64,000 nt of DNA from Owenia fusiformis (Eukaryota; Annelida; Polychaeta; Sabellida; Oweniidae), in contig CAIIXF020000005.1 in assembly GCA_903813345.2 (NCBI GenBank), positions 27,469,375 through 27,533,374 of the forward strand, given 5' to 3'. Position 1 is the stretch's first letter, and every line of letters starts with the position of its first letter. Shown here piece after piece: positions 1 through 11,017 of the stretch. The translations under genes and the position numbers were made by a program. A model generated the notes under the pieces. It worked only from the letters and a program-made list of their open reading frames with translations, ran no database searches and was not told the origin of the DNA.

Positions 1-943
1 AAAGCCGCTTCTGCCAAGTGGACCCTGTATCATTAGGGTCTGGTACACGATCGCCGCTTCTGCCAAGTGGACCCTGTATCATTAGGGTCTGGTATGCAAA
101 TTTCGCCCTGCCAAGTGGACCCTGTATCATTAGGGTCTGGTACACGATCGCCGTGAACCCTGTATCATTAGGGTCTGGTATCGAACGCCGCTCCTGCCAA
201 GTAGACCCTGTATCATTAGGGTCTGCTACGCAATCGCAATCGCTGCTCCTGCCAAGTAGACCCTGTATCATTAGGGTCTGGTATCGAACGCCGCTCCTGC
301 CAAGTGTACCCTGTATCATAAGGGTCTGGTACACGATCGCCGCTCCTGCCAAGTGGACCCTGTATCATTAGGGTCTGGTACACGATCGCCGCTCCTGCCA
401 AGTGGACCCTGTATCATTAGGGTCTGGTATGCGTCCTGTGTCCTCAGTGGGTTGGTCAGGGTTAGGTAATCATTTAAAACCCCATCTGGTTTAATAGGGA
501 TGGGGTTGGTAATTAGGGTTAGGGTTAAGGTTACGGTTAACTCATTTCACTTTGCAGGAGCGGCGTTCATGTGCCAGACCCTTCTTATAGCGATCGCTGC
601 TCCTGCCAAGTAGACCCTGTATCATTAGGGTCTGGTATCGAACGCCGCTCCTGCCAAGTAGACCCTGTATCATTAGGGTCTGCTACGCAATCGCCGCTCC
701 TGCCAAGTGGATCTTGTATCATTAGGGTCTGGTACGCAAACGCTGCTCCTGCCAAGTGGACCCTGTATTATTAGGGTCTGGTACACGATTGTCGCTCCTG
801 CCAATTTGACTCTGTATCATTAGGGTCTAGTATGCGTCCTGTGTCCTCAGTGGGTAGGTCAGGGTTAGGTAATCATTTAAAACCCCATCTGGTTTGATAG
901 GGTTGGGGTTGGTAATTAGGGTTAGGGTTAAGGTTAGAATTAA
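1..943. repeat. 49-bp satellite in ~403-bp higher-order repeat, with TTAGGG runs
   Basis: A 49-bp unit recurs head to tail at 1-430 and again from about 600 to 833; its core reads CCTGTATCATTAGGGTCTGG. Each block is followed by the same non-satellite stretch beginning GCGTCCTGTGTCCTCAGTGG (431 and 834), so the larger period is about 403 bp. Both stretches end in TTAGGGTTAGGG (513-524 and 916-927), the metazoan telomere hexamer. The ORF-like readings here are simply the repeat read through. Confidence 0.9.
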
Positions 944-2750
944 ATTTTTTTTTATCTATTGACACAGAAGTTTATTGTATTTATGTAAATCATTTTTTTA
1001 TTTATTTTATATTTTTGACACACATATTCATGATCTTAGGGTTACGTTACAGTTAAGGTTAGGGTTAAATTCATTTTTTGGGTTAGTGTCAAATTCATTT
1101 TTGGATTTTTTTTACTCCCAAGTTTATTGTATTTATGGAATTCATTTCTTTATTTTTTTGACACGCATATTCATGGTCTTTTTGGGATGTTTTGACACAG
1201 TTTCGTGGTCTTGATGGAATTCATCTTTTTAATTTTTTGATTGTTTTGATATTGCACAAGTTCGGGATATACCTCGTTGAGAAAACATGCAGTCTCACTA
1301 TTTTCCTTATTTTAAAGTCCCCATGTTAAGTTTGAAAATATATTTTTATCATTCATTTACTATTTGTCGTGACTTTAAATGTTATTTTAGAGATTTTTTG
1401 AAAAAAGTTGTAAGCTTTTCTTTTCTCACTTCAATGTTTTAGCATATCAAAAATATTTTGCAACCTAAGTCAGATCTGCCAACCTGAAATTGGTTTTGAA
1501 CGAGGTCATGGTGATTTATACTTGATTCTGTGATATGAAGAATAGGTTTTTAATTAAATGAAGAATATGACAAAAATAAATGAGTAATAAGGCTGATTAT
1601 TTGACAAGTTGGCCCTGAACAAGTATTATGAGGGTTCCTTTGCTCGCTCAGTTTTTACAGAAAAATACCTATATTTCCTTAAAAGAAAGAAGTCCAATAA
1701 TCAAGGTTACAAACTTGTCAAATTTCTTTAAAAATACTGTAGATTTAGCTCAAACACGGTAGATTAAGGGAGATTTCAGTCAAAAATACGGGAGGTTGTT
1801 ACGGCCATTGTCACGGGAAAAAATGGATTAAAAAAAATTAAGGTACATTTTAGTAGAAGTACGGTGCGGGAGTTAACAGTAGTTTTACGGGTTAAAACGG
1901 GATGGGAGCTTTGTTATATTTACGGAAAAACAAAATATTTTTTCTTGCCTATTTTTGAACCAATTTTCTTAATTTTTCCCCAAAATCATGTTAGGATGAA
2001 TGCTAGCTATGCATTGGTGTGAATTATCGCTTATTAGAATGTACATGTATATGTTGCTAACTGTAATATCTAAATATACAGATTTTCAATTCTACATGAA
2101 TACAGTTATATTCTTATTTCTACTTATTCAAGAATTCAAGATGTTTCTGAGCAGGGAGCCTACATAGTGAACTAATTGACACTCAGATTGGAACATTAGT
2201 ACAAGGATACTATTATGTTCACATGTGTTTAGAATTGTGTTAGAATTGTATATGATACAGTGATATGCTGTCCATAGCTTTGTAACATTAACAAGTTTAT
2301 TACTTCACAATTATTCCATAATAAAATCATCTCTACATAATAAATTATTCTCTGCAATCTATTTTTGTTTTATAAGAACATAAAGTTAGTAATCTATTAT
2401 TATCATATTGAAAATTTTTTACATGTTTTAAGACGCAGTGAATTCTAAGAAATAATGCAAAGGCAAAGTCAGATCCCTCATGGAATTCTTTAAAAAGAGC
2501 CCCCCTCCCGCTTCCCCTCCCTGGCAAAAGCTGACTACTGGCCTGAGAGTGGCAGAATACTAATGTAGCCAGTGTAGTTAGTGTAGTTAGTGGTCAGCTA
2601 ACCTAGAATATTGTAGAGGATGATTTCTTCATATGCTTACTACAAAGCTAAAACTTACATGTATATATTGTTTATTGTTTCTTTTATTCCCGAAAATTAA
2701 TCGGAGCAACAAACATAATAATTACAATACAGTTACTTTATACAATAGAG
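944..2750. other. AT-rich intergenic sequence, no gene seen
   Basis: No splice-flanked coding stretch or RNA gene is visible. Degenerate GGTTAGGGTTAA-like pieces persist to about 1070, next to the satellite. Confidence 0.5.
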
Positions 2751-2754
2751 ATGT

Positions 2755-4310
2755 ATAGTTTAAACTTTGCAAGATGCTACTCGAACATGCAACATGGCAG
2801 CATGTCACTTGCTAACTTGTTCCACATGTTGCACATGTGAGATGTATAGTTTAAACTTGGCAAGGTGCTATTCAAACATGCAACATGGTAGCATGTCACT
2901 TGCTAACTTGGTCCACATGCTGCACGTGCGAGTTGTATAGTTTAAACTTGGCAAGATGCTATTCGAACATGCAACATGGCAGCATGTCACTTGCTAACTT
3001 GGTCCACATGCTGCACATGTGAGATGTATAGTTGAAACTTGGCAAGATGCTATTCGGACATGCAACATGGCAGCATGTCACTTGCTAACTTGGTCCACAT
3101 GTTGCACATGCAAGTTGTATCGTTTAAACTTGGCAAGATGCTATTCGAACATGCAACATGGCAGCATGTCACTTGCTTACTTGTTCCACATGTTGCACAT
3201 GTGAGTTGTATAGTTTAAACTTGGCAAGATGCTATCTGTACATGCAACATGGTACCATGTCACTTGGCAACTTGGTCCACATGCTGCACATGCGAGTTGT
3301 ATAGTTTAAACCTGGCAAGATGCTATCTGTACATGCAACATGGTACCATGTCACTTGGCAACTTGGTCCACATGCTGCACATGCGAGTTGTATAGTTTAA
3401 ACTTGGCAAGATGCTATTTGAACATGCAACATGGTAGCATGTCACTTGCTAACTTGGTCCACATGCTGCACATGCAAGTTGTATCGTTTAAACTTGGCAA
3501 GATGCTATTCGAACATGCAACATGGTAGCATGTCACTTGCTAACTTGGTCCACATGCTGCACATGTGAGTTGTATAGTTTAAACTTGGCAAGATGCTATC
3601 TGTACATGCAACATGGTACCATGTCACTTGGCAACTTGGTCCACATGCTGCACATGCGAGTTGTATAGTTTAAACCTGGCAAGATGCTATCTGTACATGC
3701 AACATGGTACCATGTCACTTGGCAACTTGGTCCACATGCTGCACATGCGAGTTGTATAGTTTAAACTTGGCAAGATGCTATTTGAACATGCAACATGGTA
3801 CCATGTCACTTGCTAACTTGGTCCACATGCTGCACATGCGAGTTGTATAGTTTAAACTTGGCAAGATGCTATTTGAACATGCAACATGGTAGCATGTCAC
3901 TTGCTAACTTGGTCCACATGCTGCACATGTGAGTTGTATAGTTTAAACTTGGCAAGATGCTATCTATACATGCAACATGGTACCATGTCACTTGGCAACT
4001 TGGTCCACATGCTGCACATGCAAGTTGTATAGTTTAAACCTGGCAAGATGCTATTTGAACATGCAACATGGTACCATGTCACTTGGCAACTTGGTCCACA
4101 TGTTGCACATGCTACTTGTATAGTTTAAACTTGGCAAGATGCTATTTGAACATGCAACATGGTACCATGTCACTTACTAACTTGGTCCACATGCTGCACA
4201 TGCAACTTGTATAGTTTAAACTTGGCAAGATGCTATTTGAACATGCAACATGGTACCATGTCACTTGCTAAGTTGGTCCACATGCTGCACATGCGAGGTT
4301 TATCATTGAG
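2755..4310. repeat. 91-bp satellite array, ~17 copies
   Basis: The unit runs from one GTATAGTTTAAACTTGGCAA to the next every 91 bp (for example 3299 and 3390). Each copy contains the near-palindromes CATGCAACATGGTACCATG and CACATGCTGCACATG. Copies differ mainly at GGTACC versus GGTAGC and in the flank of GCACATG. A degenerate edge copy extends to about 4430. The ORFs in it are read-through of the repeat. Confidence 0.9.
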
Positions 4311-5949
4311 ACTTTGAAAAATTTAAATATGGGACATGGCAGCATGTGACTTGTAACTTGGTCCACATGCTGGGCAACGTGTATACTTCGTACTTGGCAA
4401 GATGCTAATTGTACTTGGTGCACATGGCATGTAGTACCCCGGTGGCCTTAGCTGCAACTGAATAAAAGTATTCATCTTCAAATTACATTATAGAGTTACG
4501 TTGAAAACCCACAAACAACTCAGCAGTAGACCAAAGAAGACGCGTCGCTATTATCTAGGTCAATCAGTTCAGTGGTCCGAAAGCAAAGCTATAGTACTCG
4601 TTTCCGAATTTTGTTGTTCATTGTACAATCTTTTATTGATTAAACTCGGTATACTGACTATTAAAGCAATGACAAAGAAGAATACTTACGATGGTGTCAT
4701 TGTTTTATTTAGCGTGCGGGTGTAAAAACAAAATTGAGTAATTAGTTTGATTCAGAACTTTCGTGTCACGCAAATAGCTACGCGAAATGCAGAGTGGGAA
4801 AATATTGACCAATCAAATTTTGTCCTTTTTGAGTGCTTTTTCAGTGTATATTTGCGAACGTTCTGATTCAAAGAGCGAACCGCGAAAATGAGAATTGTAT
4901 CATTGATCACGAATATGTTTCGTTAAATCGATTAATCATACTAGTTTCTTTGATTTGTATTGTCGCATTTCACGGTTCATGATGGAATCAGAAAATTATG
5001 TATCTCAATTCAATATTCAAAAATGATAAAAACTTTCTCATTGTTATCTGGTCGTCTACTCTACATATATACCTTGAGAAAATTAGCATTTACATGAGAA
5101 ACGGATATTTAAAAGATCGGCTTTCCATGGTGATTTTATATGATGAAAAACATTCGAACATTTTAAGCACATTAGAAAGGTATTGCCATAAAATGACGTT
5201 TTACGAGCATAAAATATGCCTTTTGATAGTAGAAGGTTTGACACAATTGTTTCATATTTTTGGCGTAGTGTTGAAGTTACACCTTCCTACGCCCCTGGTC
5301 TATTTCTCTGTGACCACCCCCTCCACCTTGAACACACAACTCTAGGCCTAGATATTTGAAACAACACTGAATTGACAAAAAAATGTGATATTGGAAAATA
5401 TTGTCGAAATGTGAAGGTCGGGAGTGTCATCAATCACTCTCGCTCCTTGCACGTGTTAATGATTTAAAAGTTTAATAGTTATACAAAAAATGCCAAGTTT
5501 TGTTTTTTTATTCGTTTTTTCACCTCATACCCGTCTAATATTTGGCCATTCCTCGGGACGATTGATGAACATATTTAACTAGACATTAGTTGAAATTAGT
5601 TGAATCAATTGTAAAACCTGTCTAATCTGAATGCAACTGGGACCAGCCAAAATTATTCAGATTGACAGATGTTTACTCATTTCAAGGTTTTTAAATGGTG
5701 TATGAAAAAATTTGACTGAAAAAGTGTTCAAATAGCGAGATGTTCAGAGAAGAAAAGTTAGGAAAAACAAGTTTTTTTAGTTTACTTTTTTTTCAATTAT
5801 TATATCTAAACTTTGCTATTGTTACAAAAACTCATTATCCATATAAATATCTTTATTTTTTAATAGTGGGTTCTTTAAGGCCTTAAATTTCCTCATTCGG
5901 CTTATTTCGTGAACTGACGTAATAATATACATCTTGAAGAATATTTCAC
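4311..5949. other. Intergenic, no gene seen
   Basis: Contains ORFs of 74 and 115 codons (4501-4725, 4998-5345), but these lack recognisable domains and splice context. Treated as non-coding. Confidence 0.4.
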
Positions 5950-6160
5950 TACTGAAAATAACTTTGAAAAAGAACTATTTACAAAACTGAAACTCAATGA
6001 CCATTCATTAGAGATTGATGAAGCAGGAAGATACAAAAATCAGCGCTGTAGATGAACGCAAATGTATAAGATGTTCAAATAATTGTTTTGAAGATGAAGT
6101 GCACTTTGTTATGAGATGCAAAAAAAGTGAGTGCATTGTATTATTAGATAAAATTTAAAC
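5950..6160 (+). mobile_element. LINE (non-LTR retrotransposon) 3'-end remnant
   Basis: Two frames separated by one frameshift read a typical C-terminal tail of a non-LTR retrotransposon polyprotein. The first gives LKLNDHSLEIDEAGRYK and ends at a TGA near 6054. The second gives ERKCIRC, then a CFEDEVHFVMRC motif (6055-6120), then a stop. The order 'short H-S-L-E-I motif, GRY, C-x2-C, EDE-x-HF, C' is characteristic of these elements. The copy is dead; the class (RTE, CR1 or other) cannot be told from this piece. Confidence 0.65.
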
Positions 6161-7404
6161 GTTAAATAAGGACTTTTCTAACATGACTGATGAAAATATT
6201 ATGATCACACAAATCAAATATGGAGAAAGTCATGCATTTAAGAAAAGAAATCTATAACCTCACAACCATCACAACACAATATCTTTGTAGATTAATGTAA
6301 CTGTAATGCAACTGTATAAATGTAGTTTGTATAATTGTAGTCTGGCCATGCCCTGATAACACAGTGGCCTTGACTTGAAGATTCTAAATTCTATAAAAAT
6401 ATGTATGAAGATTTTCTCCAAGATTTTCTGGTGACTCAACAGGAGTAATGCCCAAGGATTCAAAGGAACCTATCTACATGTAAAGGTACGCGAGGGTACG
6501 CAGGTGCGTACCCTAAATGATGGAGCAAATAAATTGTTGTAAAAAAGTAAAACAAAATAGAACAAAACAATGTACACAATAAATAAATAGGCCCCCATTA
6601 CACAGTCTGATATCGCTTAGAACGCACCATGTAAGGTCTAAAATCAAAAAAATCCGGGGGGCATCCCCCTGACCCCCTCAGTCGTTTTGCTCGGCCATCG
6701 GCCTCGCGAACCTGCAATCAAAATCCTGGTTACCCTATAATAATATATATTGGTTAACTCAAGTAAGATTCCATGTCATCATCAAATCACCATTCTAAAC
6801 ATCTCGACCAAGACACACAGTAATAAAGACAAAAGAAAATATGACGAACGCGTAACAGTAATTAGGCCTAGTCAGATCATGAATGAATGGAAATCTTAAG
6901 TCCTTCTCGGCAACATTATTGGCTTGTTTGGCCCAAAACAAATGTAACAATGCTACGAGTCTTATGTATATTTTTACAAATGCATTTGCCAAAAAGGGTC
7001 AATAAGCTAGATTTTGACGTGTAAAAATGTCAGTGATTGCATTTTGTAATTTTGAGTTTCGTCTATTAATCCAAACAGTCGTGTTTTCAAGACGGCGAAT
7101 CAAAATATCTCAAAGTCTAATTGAAAGCCCATGATGTGACTAACAATGATCCGAAATATTGGATTCATCCACGAAAGTAGGAATCTCTGACTGAAATAAA
7201 ATCGAATGCTTATTAACACTAAAAATTGATTGATTCCAAAGTAAAACTCGAATCGTAGATCAGAAGGCGCGAAGTAGCCAATTACACGTTTACACGCAGT
7301 GTGTTGTTGTTTGGTAATTCCAAACAAATGGTTTATAAAACGAGTTCATTCCAGCAAAAATGGTAGAGATAACATTACATTTTTGAGCAGTTTAGACACC
7401 TGAA
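6161..7404. other. Intergenic with small repeat-like GC-rich patches
   Basis: Around 6491-6512 there is a short palindrome (GGGTACGCAGGTGCGTACCC). At about 6650-6700 there is a CCGGGGGGCATCCCCCTGAC patch, typical of repeat ends. No gene is seen. Confidence 0.4.
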
Positions 7405-7745
7405 CAGTTTGGCCTAGTTGGTTAGACTGGGGTCGAATGTACCGGGGGATACGGAGGTCCCGCGTTCGAGCCCCAGGTACGGAGTTGTTGATCATTGTCA
7501 CTACGGACACCCGGTCCGAAGGTCCAACCGTATACCGGCCCTTGGCATGGGTTGGTTCTCTGGCCGCTCTTGCCGGAGACAGATTGTGAGACTGTGGTTG
7601 GTTCCTCCACTAACGTGCTTTGGTAGACTTCGGGAGTCATACAGTATGGTAGCGAGCCCCCACCAAGGGCAGTAGTGGAACGACACGAATCGGTCCCAGT
7701 ATGGTTGCCTTGCAACTGAAGAGACTCGAGGAAATCATGCCATTC
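7405..7745 (+). mobile_element. tRNA-derived SINE
   Basis: The GC-rich segment starts with a pol III promoter: A box TTGGCCTAGTTGG at 7409-7421 and B box GTTCGAGCC at 7464-7472, spaced as in a tRNA gene. The segment continues as a non-tRNA body to about 7745. Composition differs sharply from the AT-rich surroundings. The tRNA-like head does not continue into a convincing acceptor stem, so this is a SINE, not a tRNA gene. ORFs on both strands are incidental. Confidence 0.7.
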
Positions 7746-8096
7746 GCGGTGACCCAGAAAAGACTTTTGCTTTTTGATACAACTTTTTTAATTCAAATAA
7801 AAGAATGATGGCTGTAGCGTAGCCAGGGCATTCTTTAAGAAATATTCCTCTATGATGAGTTGATAATTAAAATTGTATAACTTTTGTTTTTTATTCAGTT
7901 ATGTATTATGTTCTATTGACATCATTGAACCAAGCTCGTATTTTAATGGTGTTTTATGAAGTATAACTTTACGTTCATATTTCCGACGAAATACATTCAG
8001 AATAATGGTAATGATTTTTTGTAGCGCTCCATGATGAAGCAGAGGAGGAAATGTTTCTCGCGTCGTCGTTTCTTTTCTTCCTGGTTAAACCTCTGT

Positions 8097-8250
8097 GGAC
8101 GGATACATGGATGGATGGGTGGACATAAATGGGATGGATGAACGGTTGGAAGAATCAATGAATGGAAAAACTTGTGGATGGATGAGTGAATTGATGGATG
8201 GGTTGATCGATCGATGGCTGGGTGGGTGGGTGGATGAGCTGATAAATGGA
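8097..8250. repeat. GGAT-type microsatellite
   Basis: Imperfect (GGAT)n / (TGGG)n repeat, for example GGATGGATGGGTGG. Confidence 0.8.
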
Positions 8251-9179
8251 TGGCAGTTACAGTACGAACCCTTTCAGATAACACAAGAGTAAGTATTCCG
8301 ACACTTCTAAATACTAGATATAAATCAAAATAACAAGTTCCTTGCAATGCATCTTCAAATTTATTTATTTCATAAAAAAATACTGAATAGTAGTCATAGT
8401 ACTAAACATATACTAAAATCTTCCATTTACATTTTCCACTGTAATTTATGGCCCGAGAACTTACAATCATAAAACATATAATGTAAATGTATATATCTTT
8501 TTACAACAAAAAACATTTATACAAGGTAAAACCTGCTAAATTGAAGACAACGTAATACTTGGCTTACACATGTGTCCCAAGTTCACAGGTATTTCTACTA
8601 CACTACTTCATTACAGTCCTCCTCTACTATTTATTCTGTCTTCTAGTAATCTGGGAGTAGAGGAGGAAGAGGCTGCCTCCACATTCATTCAAATGGCACA
8701 CACTATATAGGTATTATAATAGGGAGATCTGGGTGCAATATATGTAGGATACACTCTCCCAAATAAGTATCAATATTTCCAAACTTATGATGAGGGGTGT
8801 ACCAAAATTAAGGAGGATAACAATGGGTGATGAAGTACAATTATTTATATGGTTTACATACACTCCCCTTCATAAGTATAGTACTATTTATGAAATTTGG
8901 GTTTCCATACTAATGAATAGAAGTGTATTACATGTATGTATGTATTACAACTTAAACATGAAAGTTACAGACAAAAGTGATAACAATATATATGAAATGT
9001 CTGAGTAATTAGGTTTACAATGATGATTTTATGCAAAATAAATCTTTAATAGTCAGTAACAGCATGGCTTTTTTAGTTTAATTAGGAAAATATAAGCTTG
9101 AATTCATAGTCATCATACATATGTACTATTTACAAAGATTAAAGGCAGAATCAGATCTTGCGACCAACTTATATACATT

Positions 9180-9475
9180 TGACCTACAATTATATTCCTA
9201 ACAATCTCAAATATAATATCTCCCAAAAATTAATGATATGTTACTAAGTGGTGAAGTCATTAATGACTGAAAGATAATGATAGTGTCAAAATGAGGAAAA
9301 ATGTACAAATTCTCCCAAATGATAAATTAACATAATGCATTATTGTAAAAGTCATTAGTTTACCTCAAATGAGAATTTTTAGAAAATAGATGTGACAAGG
9401 AATGATATGAGCTTAACATATTCTAAAATTGAAATAATGTTTCCCAAGAGTTCTTTTCAGGATCTTGCTAAACCT
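9180..9475. repeat. Dispersed repeat, copy related to 12600-12845
   Basis: Shares with 12600-12845 the order CTCAAATATAAT, TTTCCCAAAA, GTGAAGT, ATATGAG and ATTCTAAAATT. Diverged interspersed repeat of unknown class. Confidence 0.5.
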
Positions 9476-10030
9476 GATTCTGCCTTAAAGGGAGAAACCC
9501 AAAAGTAATTCTTCAATGAACCCACAATTGGTTTTAAAAATTGTACCCACAATACATATACATTGTTAAGCACCATATTTTTTCTAAATGTATATGTATG
9601 TACAATATACGATACATTGTATCTACATAATATACAATGTTATCAGTAGGTAGTAAGTCGACCTTTATGTACAATATATAGTTATAGTATATAGTTGTCA
9701 TATCTATTATATTATTATGCAGTGAGCCACAGAATGTTTTGAGTAAAAAAGAACCAGTTTTTCAAGGATCTCATTCACTAAAAATAAAATGCTCAAGGTT
9801 TTAAGAGGTCAAATGACAAAATACATTGCGTAATATTTTATTGCAGACAATTAGTCTTATTTCTATGTTCCGATTCATCAAAATACAACCAGTAATTATC
9901 AAGTTACTAAATTCTAAACCTGGAACAGCATAAACATCAAAACTATAATACCAGTATAGTTTTCTATTCTCTACTCGACCAGGCCAGCTAGCTAAAATCA
10001 TCACGAAATAATCACTACTTTAACATACTT

Positions 10031-10152
10031 GGTCTAGCTACAACCCCCTGTGATCCCCTTCCCAGTACTTGACTAAACAGGTATGAAAACCTCTCACACA
10101 GGGAGGTGTCTAGTGGGTAGGGGGGGGGGGCACAAAGGTGTGTAGCTAGACC
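10031..10152. mobile_element. MITE-like element with GGTCTAGCTACA ends
   Basis: The ends are inverted: GGTCTAGCTACA at 10031 and TGTAGCTAGACC ending at 10152. The interior carries a G run (about 10121-10131). ATACTT is present on both sides just outside. A related single end with G run lies at 30780-30826 (TTTGTAGCTAGAC). It sits in the probable MITF 3' UTR. Confidence 0.55.
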
Positions 10153-10720
10153 AAATACTTGTAACATTATGCATATATGAATTTGTTCTTTGTTGTCATA
10201 GTAATCTTCAAAATATCCTTGTCTTGTCTTGCAATTGTCTGGTATCAAATTTTCTTTCTGTCCTCCCCTAATCCCGGACATTTACAGTAAAAACAATAAT
10301 GGGGGCAAGGGGGACAGTATACTACATTTATAAGTTATACTTAAACCTTCCATAATATGGTAAACAATGTTTTGAGATCTAAGAGGATAAAAAACTGTAT
10401 TTCTAAAAGGATTCACAATTAATATGGTGATTCTAGAGCCTAGAAAGTCCATGGTATTAAGAGAATAAGAGAAACATTCACTTACGTAGGTTTACTTTAC
10501 TGCACATTCTATTTACAACTCAATGGCTAATTCTTTCTCTCCGGCTAACAAAGTAGACACAAATTCTGAACATGTTCTCAAGAAATGGCAAAACAAAGTG
10601 TCTGATTGAATGTTACATGCAACTGATCTGAGAAGTGTTTTGTTTCATTTACACGATTAAAAAGATTTAATACCAATTCAACTAAAATATACAATTGTAA
10701 AAATCCAGTTGCAGTTAAAA

Positions 10721-11017
10721 CTATGAGGTGTACCCATCTAATGAAAGTCCATCTTCTATACTCATACTGCTCCGCCTGCTTAGAGTTTTGGGTGATGAGC
10801 CCATCATAGGGTCTCCATTAACTGGGCTATCGTCCATTAAGTCCTCAACTCCAGTAACAGAGCCAGATTTAGGCTGACCTAGACTTAATGTTTGTCCAGG
10901 CTTAATGTTTAGGTTTATTGCAGTTTGTTGTTTGAACATATCTGAGATTAAAGAAGAGGAGTCTTGACCTTCAGTACCAGCATTTATACCATGGGCCTTC
11001 ATTGTCAATTCCAGTTG
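10721..11017 (-). CDS. MITF: MITF-like exon 8: zipper end and C-terminus
   Basis: Acceptor TTTTTTAG before 11017; stop TAG at 10721-10723. Encodes [10 protein letters not shown], the end of the zipper, then a divergent linker, [12 protein letters not shown] and [11 protein letters not shown]. In vertebrate MITF the matching RRSSMS serine cluster near the C-terminus is a kinase target. The vertebrate IKQE sumo site after the zipper is not seen; the closest string is LNIKPGQ, which lacks the acidic residue. Confidence 0.93.
   Translation of the reverse strand, partial: QLELTMKAHGINAGTEGQDSSSLISDMFKQQTAINLNIKPGQTLSLGQPKSGSVTGVEDLMDDSPVNGDPMMGSSPKTLSRRSSMSIEDGLSLDGYTS

Larger units (their letters stand above)
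8350..10720 (-). other. Probable long 3' UTR of the MITF-family gene
   Basis: AT-rich sequence directly downstream of the stop codon of the minus-strand MITF-like gene, with no other gene. AATAAA signals on the minus strand lie at 9837-9842 and at 8360-8365/8364-8369, giving UTRs of about 0.9 or 2.4 kb. The extent is an inference; only RNA reads could fix the cleavage site. Confidence 0.35.

Noticed and set aside
18-371. 117-codon ORF at the left edge
   Set aside because: Translation of the 49-bp satellite.
1-4310. CRISPR-like arrays
   Set aside because: The repeats are contiguous tandem satellites without unique spacers, in an intron-bearing animal genome.
7409-7472. Functional tRNA gene
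   Set aside because: A and B boxes are present, but no convincing acceptor stem closes and the sequence continues as a SINE body.
7422-7715. 97-codon GC-rich minus-strand ORF
   Set aside because: Lies within the SINE, overlapped by ORFs on both strands.
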